Positions 32,333 to 42,440 of a stretch of 64,000 nucleotides of DNA are shown here, piece after piece. How positions within the stretch are numbered: position 1 is the stretch's first letter; every line of letters starts with the position of its first letter. Under the pieces are notes generated by a model that did not search any database, was not told where the DNA came from, and saw nothing but the letters and a program-made list of their open reading frames with translations. This stretch comes from Mycobacterium florentinum (GTDB taxonomy: Bacteria; Actinomycetota; Actinomycetes; Mycobacteriales; Mycobacteriaceae), in NCBI RefSeq assembly GCF_010730355.1, contig NZ_AP022576.1, positions 1,426,001-1,490,000 of the forward strand. The letters are read 5' to 3'. Position numbers and translations under genes: made by a program.

Positions 32333-33112
32333 ATGCCCGAGTCAGGCACCGGCAGAGCCGCCGACACCCCGTTGACCCTGCTCGGGTCCGGGCGCGAACT
32401 CGACGACGGCGAACTCCCCCAGCTCTACGCCTATCCGGACGGCGACAACACCTGGGTGCGGGCCAACTTCATCACCAGCATCGACGGCGGTGCCACCGCC
32501 GGAGGCAAGAGCGGCCCGATGGCGGGGCCCGGTGACCGTCTGATCTTCTTCCTGCTGCGCGAACTCGCTGACGTGATCGTCGTCGGTGCGGGCACCGTTC
32601 GGGTGGAGGGCTATTCCGGCGCGCACGCGGGAATCGCCGAGCGCCAACGGCGGCAGGCCCGCGGGCAAAGCGAAGTGCCGCAATTGGCCATCGTCACCAA
32701 ATCCGGCCTCCTGGACCGCGAGATGGGGGTGTTCACCCGGACCGAGGTGCCACCCCTGGTGCTCACCTGCACGACGGCGGCCGACGAGACCCGCCGCCTG
32801 CTCGGCGACCTCGCCGAGGTCATCGACTGCTCCGGCAACGATCCCGGCAGCGTCGACGAGGCCGCGATGCTGGCGATCCTGCGGGGCCGCGGAATGCGCC
32901 GGGTGCTGACCGAAGGCGGGCCGATGCTGCTCGGCGCGTTGATGCAGCGGGACATGCTCGACGAACTGTGCCTGACGATCGCGCCGTACGTCGTCGGCGG
33001 GCTGGCGCGGCGGATTGCGACCGGCCCGGGCCAAGCGCTGACCCGGATGGGTTGCACCCACATCCTGAGCGACGACGCCGGCTACCTGTACACGCGCTAC
33101 GTGCGGGCATAG
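32333..33112 (+). CDS. ribD: RibD C-terminal domain reductase
   Basis: 259 residues, dihydrofolate-reductase-like fold with ANFITSIDGGATAGGKSG at the start, DVIVVGAGTVRVEGY and RVLTEGGPMLLGALM. It corresponds to Rv2671. The family catalyses NADPH-dependent pyrimidine reduction in riboflavin synthesis; the deaminase half is absent. The M. tuberculosis protein can reduce dihydrofolate analogues and confer PAS resistance when overproduced. Divergent from zapE, 34 bp apart. Confidence 0.92.
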   Translation: MPESGTGRAADTPLTLLGSGRELDDGELPQLYAYPDGDNTWVRANFITSIDGGATAGGKSGPMAGPGDRLIFFLLRELADVIVVGAGTVRVEGYSGAHAGIAERQRRQARGQSEVPQLAIVTKSGLLDREMGVFTRTEVPPLVLTCTTAADETRRLLGDLAEVIDCSGNDPGSVDEAAMLAILRGRGMRRVLTEGGPMLLGALMQRDMLDELCLTIAPYVVGGLARRIATGPGQALTRMGCTHILSDDAGYLYTRYVRA

Positions 33113-33149
33113 CCGGGCGAACCCGCGTGGCATGGCTACTGTGGTCGGC

Positions 33150-34712
33150 ATGAGTCGGCACATCAGGTCCGCGACCACCCTGGTCGCGATCACCGCGTTG
33201 CTGACCGCGTGCGTTCCGGGCCTGCCCGCCGACCCGCGCTTCGCGACCAATGCCGGCGCCCGGCCGCAGGGCGCGGCCACGACGAAGCCCCCGCCCGCCG
33301 GTCCGCCACCGATCGCCGCCCCCAAGAACGACCTGTCGTGGCACGACTGCACGTCGAAGGTGTTCAGCGACGCCGGCGTGCGCAACGCCCCCACCGGCGT
33401 CCGGCTTGATTGCGCGAACTACGACGCCGACCTCGACCCGGTCAACGGCGGGACGGGAACCGTGACCGTCGGCGTGGTGCGCGCTCAGTCGAATCAGACC
33501 CCGAAGGACGCGGGACCGGTCGTCTTCACCACCGGCACCGACCTGCCGTCGTCGGCGCAGCTGCCGGTCTGGCTGTCCCGCTCGGGCAGCGATCTGCTGG
33601 CCGCCCACCCGATCGTCGCGGTGGACCGCCGCGGAATCGGCATGTCCAGCCCGATCGACTGCCGGGATCGCTCCGACCGCCAGTCGATGCGCGATCAGGC
33701 CCAATTCCAGAGCGGCGACGACCCGGTCGCCAATCTGTCCGACATCTCCAACACCGCGACGACCAGCTGCACCGACGCCATCGCGCCGGGCGACAGCGCC
33801 TACGACAACTCGCATGCGGCCTCCGACATCGAGCGGCTGCGCAGCCTGTGGGACGTGCCCTCGGTCGCGTTGCTCGGGGTCGGCAACGGCGCGCAGGTCG
33901 CGCTGGCCTATGCGTCATCGCGGCCCGACAAGGTCGCCCGGCTGATGCTCGACTCCCCGATTGCGTTGGGGGTCAACGCCGAGGCGGCCGCCGAGCAACA
34001 GGTCAAGGGCCAGCAGACCGCACTCGACGCGTTCGCCGCGCAATGCGTCGCGGTGAACTGCGCGCTGGGTCCCGATCCGAAGGGTGCCGTCAGCGCGCTG
34101 CTGGCCGACGCCCGCGCCGGCAAAGGGCCCGGCGGCGCCTCGCTGGCGGAGGTCGTCAACGCCATCACCGTCGCACTGGGCTTCCCGTCCGGCGGCCGCG
34201 TCAACGCCACGACGAGTCTGGCCAACGCGCTGGCCGCGGCCCGCTCCGGCGACCCCAACCAGCTGACCAGCCTGATCAACCACGCCGATGCTACTCAGGA
34301 TTCCGACGGCCAGTTCGTCAACTCCTGCAGCGACGCGATCAACCGTCCGACCCCGGACCGCGTCCGCGAACTCGTGGTCGCCTGGGCCAAGCTCTACCCA
34401 CAGTTCGGCACCGTCGCCGCGCTCAACTTGGTCAAATGCGTGCACTGGCCCACGATCTCGCCGCCGGCACCGCCCAAGGACCTCAAGGTCGACGTCGTCT
34501 TGCTGGGCGTACAGAACGACCCGATCGTCGGCTCCGAGGGCGTTGCCCAGACGGCGGCCACGATCATCAACGCCGGCGCGGCCAGCCGACGGGTGATGTG
34601 GCAGGGCATCGGCCACGGGGCGAGCATTTACACGCCGTGCGCGATCCCACCGCTGGTCGGCTATCTCAACACCGGCAAGCTGCCCGGAACCGACACTTAC
34701 TGTCCCGCCTGA
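33150..34712 (+). CDS. Exported alpha/beta hydrolase (Rv2672-like), nucleophile motif altered
   Basis: 520 residues from ATG 33150 (MSRHIRSATTL); the ATG at 33132 is possible. Lipobox LLTAC (Cys21) makes it a lipoprotein. The S33-type tripeptidyl-peptidase architecture is visible: oxyanion loop (VFTTGTDLPSS), AVDRRGIGMSSP, and a C-terminal domain with a histidine in WQGIGHG. At the expected nucleophile elbow the sequence reads GVGNG rather than GxSxG, so the usual serine is missing. It may be inactive, use another residue, or bind rather than cut. Family annotation in M. tuberculosis is a possible secreted protease. Confidence 0.87.
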   Translation: MSRHIRSATTLVAITALLTACVPGLPADPRFATNAGARPQGAATTKPPPAGPPPIAAPKNDLSWHDCTSKVFSDAGVRNAPTGVRLDCANYDADLDPVNGGTGTVTVGVVRAQSNQTPKDAGPVVFTTGTDLPSSAQLPVWLSRSGSDLLAAHPIVAVDRRGIGMSSPIDCRDRSDRQSMRDQAQFQSGDDPVANLSDISNTATTSCTDAIAPGDSAYDNSHAASDIERLRSLWDVPSVALLGVGNGAQVALAYASSRPDKVARLMLDSPIALGVNAEAAAEQQVKGQQTALDAFAAQCVAVNCALGPDPKGAVSALLADARAGKGPGGASLAEVVNAITVALGFPSGGRVNATTSLANALAAARSGDPNQLTSLINHADATQDSDGQFVNSCSDAINRPTPDRVRELVVAWAKLYPQFGTVAALNLVKCVHWPTISPPAPPKDLKVDVVLLGVQNDPIVGSEGVAQTAATIINAGAASRRVMWQGIGHGASIYTPCAIPPLVGYLNTGKLPGTDTYCPA

Positions 34713-34732
34713 GCTGACGGCCCCGCGCCGCG

Positions 34733-36043
34733 GTGTACGGTGCGCTGGTGACGGCAGCTGATTCGACTCGGACCGGCCTGCGCGATTGGGTGCTGGCCGC
34801 CTTCCGTCCCCGCTCCGGGCCGCCCAGCACGGCGACGATATTGCGGTCCGCGCTGTGGCCGGCGGCGATCCTTTCGGTGCTGCACCGCAGCATCGTGATC
34901 ACCACCAACGGCAACATCACCGACGACTTCAAGCCGGTCTACCGGGCGGTGTTGAACTTCCGGCGCGGCTGGGACATCTACAACGAGCACTTCGACTACG
35001 TCGACCCGCACTACCTGTATCCGCCCGGCGGCACGCTGCTGATGGCGCCCTTCGGCTATCTGCCGTTCGCGCCGTCGCGCTACCTGTTCATCCTGATCAA
35101 CACGATCGCGATCCTGATCGCCTGGTACCTGTTGCTGCGGCTGTTCAAATTCACCCTGGCCTCGGTGGCGGCCCCGGCCCTGCTGCTGGGCATGTTCTGC
35201 ACCGAGACGGTGACGAACACGCTGGTGTTCACCAACATCAACGGCTGCGTGTTGCTCGCCGAGATGCTGTTCCTGTGGTGGCTGCTGGACGGTAAACGCG
35301 GCCATCAGTGGTGGGCCGGCGTCGCGATCGGGTTGACGCTCACGCTGAAACCGGTGCTGCTGCCGCTGCTGTTGCTGCCGGTGCTGAATCGCCAGTGGCG
35401 GGCGCTGGTGCCGGCGTTCGTGATCCCGATCGTCATCAATGTGGCGGCGTGGCCGTTGGTCGCCGACCCGAAGGACTTCGTCACGAAAACGGTGCCGTAC
35501 TTCCTGGGCACCCGCGACTACTTCAACAGCTCCATCGAGGGCAACGGCGTGTACTTCGGCCTGCCCACCTGGTTGATCGTGTTCCTGCGGCTGCTGTTCA
35601 CGCTGCTGGCGATCGGGGCGCTGTGGCTGCTGTACCGCTACTACCGCACCCGCGATCCGCTGTTCTGGTTCACCACCTCGTCAGGCGTGCTGCTGCTGTG
35701 GTCGTGGCTGGCGCTGTCGCTGTCGCAGGGTTACTACTCGATGATGCTGTTCCCGTTCCTGATGACGGTCGTGCTGCCCAATTCCACGATCCGCAACTGG
35801 CCGGCCTGGCTGGGGATCTACGGCTTCCTGACGCTGGACCGGTGGCTGCTGTTCAACTGGATGCGCTGGGGCCGGGCGCTGGAATACCTGAAGATCACCT
35901 ACGGCTGGTCATTGCTGTTGATCGTGGTGTTCACGGTGCTCTACTTCCGCTACTCCGACGCCAAGGCCGAAAACCGGCTGGACGACGGCATCGATCCCAC
36001 GTGGCTGACCGCGGGGCGCGAAAAGGCTAGCGTGGACGCATGA
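34733..36043 (+). CDS. aftC: AftC, alpha-(1->3)-arabinofuranosyltransferase
   Basis: 436 residues, about the length of M. tuberculosis AftC and matching it throughout by recall (MYGALVTAADS..., DDFKPVYRAVLNFRRGWDIYNEHFD). Ten or so membrane helices in GT-C fold; the catalytic Asp lies in the first periplasmic loop (TDDFKPVYRA). It branches arabinan of arabinogalactan and lipoarabinomannan using decaprenyl-phospho-arabinose. The start is GTG 34733. The stop overlaps msrB by 4 nt. Confidence 0.96.
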   Translation: MYGALVTAADSTRTGLRDWVLAAFRPRSGPPSTATILRSALWPAAILSVLHRSIVITTNGNITDDFKPVYRAVLNFRRGWDIYNEHFDYVDPHYLYPPGGTLLMAPFGYLPFAPSRYLFILINTIAILIAWYLLLRLFKFTLASVAAPALLLGMFCTETVTNTLVFTNINGCVLLAEMLFLWWLLDGKRGHQWWAGVAIGLTLTLKPVLLPLLLLPVLNRQWRALVPAFVIPIVINVAAWPLVADPKDFVTKTVPYFLGTRDYFNSSIEGNGVYFGLPTWLIVFLRLLFTLLAIGALWLLYRYYRTRDPLFWFTTSSGVLLLWSWLALSLSQGYYSMMLFPFLMTVVLPNSTIRNWPAWLGIYGFLTLDRWLLFNWMRWGRALEYLKITYGWSLLLIVVFTVLYFRYSDAKAENRLDDGIDPTWLTAGREKASVDA

Positions 36044-36462
36044 CTTCCGACGTGTCGCAGCCCAAATTGCAGCTCACGGACGACGAATGGCGCAAGAAAC
36101 TCACTCCTGAGGAGTTTGCGGTACTGCGTCGGGCCGGCACCGAGCGCCCGTACGTCGGTGAATACACCGACACCAAGACCGAGGGTGTCTACGAATGCCG
36201 GGCCTGCGGGAAGGAGTTGTTCCGCAGCACCGAGAAATTCGACTCGCACTGCGGTTGGCCGTCGTTCTTCGACCCGGCCAACTCCGACGCGGTGATCCTG
36301 CGCCCCGACCATTCGATGGGCACGACGCGCACCGAGGTCATCTGCGCGAACTGCCACAGCCACCTCGGTCACGTCTTCACCGGTGAGGGTTATCCGACGC
36401 CGACGGATCAGCGGTACTGCATCAACTCGATCTCGCTGCGCCTGGTCCCGACCGAAGGCTGA
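36040..36462 (+). CDS. msrB: Peptide-methionine (R)-S-oxide reductase MsrB
   Basis: 140 residues. Zinc CxxC pairs (ECRACGK and CANCHSH), HCGWPSFFDP and the catalytic RYCINSIS motif are all present. It reduces methionine-R-sulfoxide in proteins, using thioredoxin. ATGA overlap with aftC. Just 9 bp after its stop begins the palindromic repeat that flanks the DUF559 gene. Confidence 0.95.
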   Translation: MTSDVSQPKLQLTDDEWRKKLTPEEFAVLRRAGTERPYVGEYTDTKTEGVYECRACGKELFRSTEKFDSHCGWPSFFDPANSDAVILRPDHSMGTTRTEVICANCHSHLGHVFTGEGYPTPTDQRYCINSISLRLVPTEG

Positions 36463-36471
36463 ACCCTTTTC

Positions 36472-36533
36472 CGCGACACTTAAACGGTTGCGAAGACACG
36501 CCGGGAACGGCCGCAGTGCTTTAAGTCTCGACG
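36472..36533 (+). repeat. Left copy of the repeat flanking the DUF559 gene
   Basis: Its first 32 bp (36472-36503) match 37405-37436 at 29 of 32 positions. A diverged second arm (CTTTAAGTCTCGACGG at 36519-36534) mirrors the first, so this is a decayed form of the same long palindrome. It lies right after msrB and 34 bp before the DUF559 start. Confidence 0.85.
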
Positions 36534-36567
36534 GATCTTAGGGAAGCGTCGTGACGTCTGTTCGGTT

Positions 36568-37416
36568 ATGGACGACGTGTTTGTGGGCAGCGAGGCGGTC
36601 CGACGAGGACAGCTGAGCTCGCATCGGCTGCGAACGGACTTCCGCGCGATCCACCCGGATATCTATCTGGGGAATTACGCGCCGCCATCGCTGCGCACGC
36701 GTTCCCTCGCGGCGTGGTTGTGGTCCGGCCGGCGCGGCGTCCTGGCCGGGCTCGCCGCGGCGGCACTGCACGGAGCAAATTGGATCGACGACGACGAACC
36801 GATCGAATTGCTTTGGCGCAACCCGCATCCCCCGGTTGGCGTGATCACGCGCAACCATCGGGTGCAGCCGGACGAGGTCACCCGTGTCGCCGGCCTGCCT
36901 GTCACAACTCCCGCAAGAACCGCGTTCGACCTTGCCAGGCAACTGCCCACCGGCAAGGCAGTGCCGCGCCTCGATGCGTTGATGCGGGCGACACCGTTCT
37001 CGCCCGAGGACGTGCTACTGCTGACCAAGCGATACGCCGGTGCGCGTGGTCTACGGCAGCTGCGCACCACGCTGCCGTTGGTCGATGCTGGCGCCGCGTC
37101 ACCCAAGGAGACATGGCTGCGCTTACTGCTCATCAAAGCGGGCCTACCGATTCCCACCACGCAGATTCCGGTGCGGGAGAACTGGCGGCCGGTGGCGTAC
37201 CTCGACATGGGCTGGGAGAACTACAAGGTGGCAGCCGAGTATGACGGGGACCAGCATCGCGCGAACCGTCATCAGTATGTCCGCGACCAAGACCGGCTAC
37301 GCAGGCTCGAGGAACTGGGCTGGATCGTCGTCCGGGTGATCGCCGAGGACAAGCCCGCCGACGTCGTACGACGGGTGCGAAAGGCGCTCATTCGGCGAGG
37401 GCTTCGCGACACTTAA
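36568..37416 (+). CDS. DUF559 / AbiEi-like endonuclease-fold protein
   Basis: 282 residues. The N-terminal half resembles AbiEi-type antitoxin/transcription-factor proteins (HRLRTDFRAIHPDIYLG, GLPVTTPARTAFDLARQL). The C-terminal part is DUF559, a very-short-patch-repair/PD-(D/E)XK-like domain (AAEYDGDQHRANRHQYVRD, RLEELGWIVVRV). Such orphan genes are common and patchy in mycobacteria. It interrupts the msrB/methyltransferase neighbourhood conserved in M. tuberculosis. The last codons and stop lie inside the perfect hairpin at 37405-37465, and a homologous repeat precedes the gene, suggesting a mobile unit of about 933 bp. No partner toxin gene is adjacent. Confidence 0.85.
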   Translation: MDDVFVGSEAVRRGQLSSHRLRTDFRAIHPDIYLGNYAPPSLRTRSLAAWLWSGRRGVLAGLAAAALHGANWIDDDEPIELLWRNPHPPVGVITRNHRVQPDEVTRVAGLPVTTPARTAFDLARQLPTGKAVPRLDALMRATPFSPEDVLLLTKRYAGARGLRQLRTTLPLVDAGAASPKETWLRLLLIKAGLPIPTTQIPVRENWRPVAYLDMGWENYKVAAEYDGDQHRANRHQYVRDQDRLRRLEELGWIVVRVIAEDKPADVVRRVRKALIRRGLRDT

Positions 37417-37465
37417 ACCATTGCGACGACACGCCGCACATCGTCGCAATGGTTTAAGTGTCGCG
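37405..37465. repeat. Perfect 25-bp hairpin at the DUF559 gene end
   Basis: Arms 37405-37429 and 37441-37465 are perfect inverted complements over 25 bp around an 11-nt loop. The left arm contains the DUF559 stop codon. It is homologous to the repeat at 36472-36533. It may act as a terminator or as a mobility-associated end. Confidence 0.92.
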
Positions 37466-37489
37466 GCAGGAGGGGGCCAGGCCGCGGGC

Positions 37490-38242
37490 CTAGTCCGCTC
37501 GGGTGGCGTGCACTTCCCAGAACGGGGCGTGCACCCGGCCATTGACCAGCCAGGGTTCCATCGCGCGGAACCGTTTCAGCATGTCTTCCGCCTGATCGGC
37601 CATGTCCGGGTTACGCGCGGCCATCATCTCGATGCTCTCGGCGCTGATGTTGACCTGGTAGGTGGTCGTACCAAGATAGGCGATCTCCCAGCCGCCGGCC
37701 GGCAGTACGTCGCGAAAGTCCTTCTCGGACAACGACCGCATCATCGTGAAGCCGTTGACGTCGTGCGCGCCGAACTCGAACATGTACAGCCGCGCACCCG
37801 GCTTGGTGGCCCGCCGCAGCGCCTGGGCGTACGTCTGCGCAAGCCCGGGCTCGCTGCCGAAGGTGTGATAGAAGGCGCAGTCGACGACGGTGTCGAACCG
37901 GTTCTCCAGCCCTTCCAGCTTGGTGGCGTCTGCCAGCTCGAAATTCACTGATACGCCGGCCTTTTGGGCGTTCTCGGCAGCCCGCTCCAGGGCGGCCGCC
38001 GATCCGTCGATGCCGGTCGCCGAGTAACCCTTCGAGGCGTAATAGATCGCATGATGCCCGGGACCGGTGCCCGGGTCGAGCACGTCGCCCTTGATCGCGC
38101 CGAGGGCGACCAGCTGCCGGACCACCGGCTGCGGGCCACCGATGTCCCACGGCGTGGCGGTGGGCAGGCCGTGCGACGTTCGCTCGTCGCGGTACATCTG
38201 TTCGAAACGGGTGGGATCGTTCGGGTCGAAATCGGTTGTCAT
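37490..38242 (-). CDS. SAM-dependent methyltransferase (Rv2675c-like)
   Basis: 250 residues from ATG 38242 ([17 protein letters not shown]); the frame is open further upstream but overlaps hemQ. Class I fold: [18 protein letters not shown] is the SAM-binding loop, followed by [13 protein letters not shown] and DCAFYHTF. Substrate unknown. It is translationally coupled to hemQ by a 4-nt overlap (ATGA), a placement kept in M. tuberculosis, hinting at a link with haem synthesis. Confidence 0.9.
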   Translation of the reverse strand: MTTDFDPNDPTRFEQMYRDERTSHGLPTATPWDIGGPQPVVRQLVALGAIKGDVLDPGTGPGHHAIYYASKGYSATGIDGSAAALERAAENAQKAGVSVNFELADATKLEGLENRFDTVVDCAFYHTFGSEPGLAQTYAQALRRATKPGARLYMFEFGAHDVNGFTMMRSLSEKDFRDVLPAGGWEIAYLGTTTYQVNISAESIEMMAARNPDMADQAEDMLKRFRAMEPWLVNGRVHAPFWEVHATRAD

Positions 38243-38934
38243 GGCAGCGAATTCACCAGCTGCTCGATCGCCACCCGCGGTCCGGTGAAGAACGGTGTCT
38301 CCTCGCGGGTGTGGCGTCGGGCATCGGTGGCGCGAAGTTCGCGCATCAGGTCGACGATGCGGTGCAGCTCGGGCGCCTCGAAGGCCAGGATCCATTCATA
38401 GTCGCCGAGGGCGAACGCCGGGACGGTGTTGGCCCGGACGTCCTTGTACTCGCGCGCGGCCATGCCGTGCTCGGCCAGCATGCGGCGGCGTTCCTCGTCG
38501 GGCAGCAGGTACCACTCGTAGGACCGCACGAACGGATACACGCAGATGTAGGCGCCGGGCTCCTCGCCGGCCAGGAACGCCGGGATGTGGCTCTTGTTGA
38601 ACTCCGCCGGCCGGTGCAGCGCCACGCTGCTCCACACCGGCGCGCTGACCTGGCCCAGGGTGGTGGTGCGGCGGAAATCGGCGTAGGTGGCTTGCAACGC
38701 CTCGACGCGCTCGGCGTGCGTCCAGATCATGAAATCGGCGTCGGCCCGCAGGCCCGCGACGTCGTAGAGGCCGCGCACCACGACACCGCGCTCTTCCTGC
38801 TGCTTGAAAAACCGGGTGGCGTCCTCGATTACGGCGTCACGCTGCTCGCCGAGTTCGCCGGGTTCCACCGAGTACACCGAGAACATCAGATAGCGAATCG
38901 TCGAGTTCAGGGCGTCATAGTCGATCTTGGCCAT
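38239..38934 (-). CDS. hemQ: Coproheme decarboxylase HemQ
   Basis: 231 residues of the chlorite-dismutase-like fold ([51 protein letters not shown]). In actinobacteria this enzyme makes haem b from coproheme with peroxide, the last step of the coproporphyrin-dependent route. It starts 5 bp after hemY. The three enzymes hemE, hemY and hemQ lie head to tail on the minus strand. Confidence 0.95.
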   Translation of the reverse strand: MAKIDYDALNSTIRYLMFSVYSVEPGELGEQRDAVIEDATRFFKQQEERGVVVRGLYDVAGLRADADFMIWTHAERVEALQATYADFRRTTTLGQVSAPVWSSVALHRPAEFNKSHIPAFLAGEEPGAYICVYPFVRSYEWYLLPDEERRRMLAEHGMAAREYKDVRANTVPAFALGDYEWILAFEAPELHRIVDLMRELRATDARRHTREETPFFTGPRVAIEQLVNSLP

Positions 38935-38939
38935 GAGAC

Positions 38940-40316
38940 CTATCGTGCCACTTCCGCGTCATAGGCCTCGGTGGCCCTGATCACACGATCGACGGCCTTG
39001 CCGGCCGCGCCGATACAGGCCGGCACGCCGATCCCGTCCAGGTAACTGCCCGCCACGGCGATGGTCGGCGGCAGGCCGGCGCGCAGCTGCGCGACCACGT
39101 CGGCGTGGCCCGGCCCGTACTGCGGCATCGCCTCGATCCAGCGCTGCACGCGAGCCTCGACCGGGTCGACGGCCAGCCCGAACACGGTGGCCAGGTCGTC
39201 GACCGCCCACGCCAGCAGCTCCTCGTCGGAGGCGGTGGCGGCCAGGTCGTCGCCAAATCGCCCGAAGGACAGCCGCAGGAACTGCAGGTCGCCGCCGATG
39301 CCCCATTTGCGCGACGACAGCGTGATCGCCTTGCCCCGCAATCGCTCACCGCTGGCCGCCAGCACACCGGAGCACTCCGGGAACGCGGTGTCGCCGGGCA
39401 CCGCGAGCGCGACCACCACCGACGACGCGCTCGCGATCCGGCGCGCGGCGGCGGACGTCTGCGGGGCGACACGAGAGACCAGGCGCGCCAGCCGCGGGGC
39501 GGGGATGGCCAGGATCACCGCGTCGGCGTTCCACTGCGCACCGGTGTCGTCGCGCAGCGACCAGCCCCGCCCGGCCCGGTCGAGCCCGTCCACCGCGGCC
39601 CGAACCCGGCGCGCCCGGCCGCGCTCGACGAGCTCGTCGATCAGCACCTGGTAGCCGCCGTCCAGCGCGCCGAACACCGGTGCGCCGGTCGCCGGCGGCA
39701 AGCCCCGGCGGACCGCGTCGGTCAGGCTGGTGGCGCCGCGATCCAGCGCCGCCGCCACGCTGGGAGCCGCCGCGCGCAGCCCGATTGTGGCCGCCGAGCC
39801 CGCGTACACCCCGCTGAGCAGTGGGTCGACGGATCGCGCGACGGTCTGCTCGCCGAACCGATCGGCCACCAATTCCGCTGCGGCAGGGTCGCTTCCGGGT
39901 TGCCAGTCCAGCGGGCGGCCCGGCTCGGCGTCGATGCGCGCGACGGTGGCGTCGTCGACCAGTCCGGCCACCGACGCCGCCGACGACGGAATCCCGACCA
40001 CCGTGGCCGCCGGCAGCGGGTGCAGCCCGGCCTGGCTGTAGATCAGCGGCCGGGCACCCGAGGTGCCCAGCTGACGCCCCGAGAGGCCCAGCTCGGCCAG
40101 CAGCGCCGGCATCTCGGGACGGCGCAACACGAACGCCTCGGCGCCCAGGTCCATCGGCCGCCCGCCGAGCTGCTCGGTGCGCAGGATCCCGCCGAGCCGA
40201 TCGCCCGGCTCGAACAGCGTGATGTCCGCGTCGTCGCCGACCGCCGCACGCAGCCGGTAGGCCGCGGTCAGGCCGGAAATACCGCCGCCCACAACACAAT
40301 ACGACCGCGGGGTCAT
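38940..40316 (-). CDS. hemY: Coproporphyrinogen III oxidase (HemY/CgoX)
   Basis: 458 residues from ATG 40316 ([10 protein letters not shown]). FAD-binding [13 protein letters not shown] at the N terminus, then [24 protein letters not shown], and the C-terminal FAD contact [20 protein letters not shown]. In this actinobacterial pathway it oxidises coproporphyrinogen III to coproporphyrin III. The start overlaps the hemE stop by 4 nt (ATGA). A much longer frame upstream is antisense-like and overlaps hemE. Confidence 0.95.
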   Translation of the reverse strand: MTPRSYCVVGGGISGLTAAYRLRAAVGDDADITLFEPGDRLGGILRTEQLGGRPMDLGAEAFVLRRPEMPALLAELGLSGRQLGTSGARPLIYSQAGLHPLPAATVVGIPSSAASVAGLVDDATVARIDAEPGRPLDWQPGSDPAAAELVADRFGEQTVARSVDPLLSGVYAGSAATIGLRAAAPSVAAALDRGATSLTDAVRRGLPPATGAPVFGALDGGYQVLIDELVERGRARRVRAAVDGLDRAGRGWSLRDDTGAQWNADAVILAIPAPRLARLVSRVAPQTSAAARRIASASSVVVALAVPGDTAFPECSGVLAASGERLRGKAITLSSRKWGIGGDLQFLRLSFGRFGDDLAATASDEELLAWAVDDLATVFGLAVDPVEARVQRWIEAMPQYGPGHADVVAQLRAGLPPTIAVAGSYLDGIGVPACIGAAGKAVDRVIRATEAYDAEVAR

Positions 40317-41362
40317 AGCGAGTGGACCAGCGACACCAGGTCGGTCAGCACGCCGGGGTCGGTCTCGGGCAGCACCCCGTGACCCAGGTTGAAGACGTGG
40401 CCCGCGGCTCCGGCGTCGACCGCACGACGGCCGTCGTCGACGACGGCGCGCGCCGCGCGTTCCACCACCGGCCAGCCCGCCAACAACACCACCGGATCGA
40501 GATTGCCCTGCAGCGCCGCGCCGGGCCGCACTCGGGCCGCGGCATCGGTGAGCGAGGTCCGCCAATCCACCCCGACGACCGTCGGGCCCGCTTCGCCCAT
40601 GGCGCCCAGCAATTCGGCCGTCCCGACCCCGAAATGTGTCATCGGCACGCCGCATTCGGCCAGCGTCGCGAACACCCGGGCGCTGTGGGGCAGCACGTAC
40701 TGGCGGTAGTCGGCCAGCGACAGCGTGCCCGCCCACGAGTCGAACAGCTGGATGGCATCCACCCCGGCGTTGATCTGGCCGCGCAGGAATTCCACGGTGA
40801 GATCGGTCAGCTTCGACATCAGCGCGTGCCAGCTGGCCGGTTCGGCCAGCATCATCGCCTTGGTGCGGGCGTGGTTGCGGCTGGGCCCGCCTTCAACCAG
40901 ATAGGACGCCAACGTGAAGGGTGCGCCGGCGAAACCGATCAGCGGCACCTTGCCCAGCGCGTCGACCAGCAGCGAAACCGCTCGGGCGATCGGCTGAATT
41001 GCTTGCGGCTCAAGGGGTTTCATCGCTTCGATATCGGCGTCGGTGCGGATCGGGTGTGCGATCACCGGTCCGACGTCGGGGACGATGTCCAAGTCGATGC
41101 CCGCGGCGCGCAGCGGAACCACGATGTCGGAGAACAGGATCGCTGCGTCGACGTCGTGGCGCCGGATCGGTTGCAGGGTGATTTCGCAGACCATCTCGGG
41201 CTCGAAGCACGCCGCCAGCATGCTGGTGCGTTCGCGCAGCGCCCGGTATTCGGGCAGCGAGCGCCCGGCCTGCCGCATGAACCACACCGGCACCCGGCCG
41301 GGCTTGCGGCCGGTGACGGCGGCCAGGTAAGGCGACTCGGGAAGTTCGCGACGGGTACTCAT
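40313..41362 (-). CDS. hemE: Uroporphyrinogen decarboxylase HemE
   Basis: 349 residues from ATG 41362 ([15 protein letters not shown]); the ATG at 41380 is also possible. Family motifs: [17 protein letters not shown] (substrate-binding Arg), [15 protein letters not shown] (Asp), [17 protein letters not shown] and [11 protein letters not shown]. It decarboxylates uroporphyrinogen III to coproporphyrinogen III. First gene of the haem unit, divergent from echA15 with an 83-bp gap. Confidence 0.96.
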   Translation of the reverse strand: MSTRRELPESPYLAAVTGRKPGRVPVWFMRQAGRSLPEYRALRERTSMLAACFEPEMVCEITLQPIRRHDVDAAILFSDIVVPLRAAGIDLDIVPDVGPVIAHPIRTDADIEAMKPLEPQAIQPIARAVSLLVDALGKVPLIGFAGAPFTLASYLVEGGPSRNHARTKAMMLAEPASWHALMSKLTDLTVEFLRGQINAGVDAIQLFDSWAGTLSLADYRQYVLPHSARVFATLAECGVPMTHFGVGTAELLGAMGEAGPTVVGVDWRTSLTDAAARVRPGAALQGNLDPVVLLAGWPVVERAARAVVDDGRRAVDAGAAGHVFNLGHGVLPETDPGVLTDLVSLVHSL

Positions 41363-41445
41363 CGAACTCAATGCTGCCATTGTGTCGATTTCCGGGCCCG
41401 GCGGCGCCCCTGGAGCGGCCGGCCGCGCTGCGTAACATCAACCCG

Positions 41446-42255
41446 GTGTCAGTCGCACCGATCTCCGTCAATTACGACGAATTCCCCAGCCTGCGCTTCG
41501 AACACGGCGATAACGGCGTGCTCACGGTGGTTCTCGACTCCCCCGGGCTGAACTCGGTCGGGCCGCAGATGCACCGGGATCTCGCCGACGTCTGGCCGGC
41601 CATCAATCGCGACCCCGATGTCCGGGCCGTCCTGATCCGTGGTGAAGGCAAAGCGTTTTCGTCCGGCGGCAGTTTCGAGCTGATCGACGAGACCATCAAC
41701 GACTACGAAGGCCGGGTCCGCATCATGCGCGAGGCCCGCGACCTGGTGCTCAACATCGTCAACTTCGACAAGCCGATGGTCTCGGCGATCCGGGGGCCCG
41801 CGGTCGGCGCCGGCCTGGTGGTGGCGCTGCTCTCCGACATCTCGGTGGCCGGGCGGACCGCCAGGATCATCGACGGGCACACCAAGCTCGGAGTGGCGGC
41901 CGGCGACCACGCCGCGATCTGCTGGCCGCTGCTGGTCGGGATGGCCAAGGCCAAGTACTACCTGCTCACCTGCGACACCCTGCTGGGCGAGGAGGCCGAG
42001 CGCATCGGCCTGGTATCGGTCTGTGTCGACGACGACGACGTACTCGCGAGGGCGACGCGGATCGCCGACGACCTGGCGCAGGGAGCCCAAAACGCGATCC
42101 GGTGGACCAAACACAGCCTCAACTACTGGTATCGCATGTTCGGCCCCGCCTTCGAGACGTCCCTCGGCCTGGAATTCTTGAGTTTCAGCGGGCCCGACGT
42201 GCAGGAAGGCCTGGCGGCGCATCGCGAGAAGCGACCCGCCCGATTCAACGGCTGA
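41446..42255 (+). CDS. echA15: Enoyl-CoA hydratase/isomerase family EchA15
   Basis: 269 residues from GTG 41446 ([18 protein letters not shown]). Crotonase fold with oxyanion segments [11 protein letters not shown] and [21 protein letters not shown]. The catalytic Glu pair of hydratases is not clearly in place ([14 protein letters not shown]), so an isomerase or other CoA activity is possible. Position matches echA15 (Rv2679). Confidence 0.92.
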   Translation: MSVAPISVNYDEFPSLRFEHGDNGVLTVVLDSPGLNSVGPQMHRDLADVWPAINRDPDVRAVLIRGEGKAFSSGGSFELIDETINDYEGRVRIMREARDLVLNIVNFDKPMVSAIRGPAVGAGLVVALLSDISVAGRTARIIDGHTKLGVAAGDHAAICWPLLVGMAKAKYYLLTCDTLLGEEAERIGLVSVCVDDDDVLARATRIADDLAQGAQNAIRWTKHSLNYWYRMFGPAFETSLGLEFLSFSGPDVQEGLAAHREKRPARFNG

Positions 42256-42440
42256 AAACCGCCTGAGCAGGCTAAACGGTGAATGAAAACGTCTTGACAC
42301 GACCTGGTAACAGCTTGATCGCGACGAGTTTGGGACTCGGCGCGCCTGTCGCGGCGGGTCGGGCGATAGGTCTAGCGTCGAACGCTGTGACCCGCGCATA
42401 CGACGATGCGGAGCGGGAGCGACCAGAAGGAGTGGCGCCA

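Noticed and set aside
38243..38395. N-terminal extension of the methyltransferase
   Set aside because: Overlaps hemQ coding sequence; the ATG at 38242 gives the usual ATGA coupling and a sensible N terminus.
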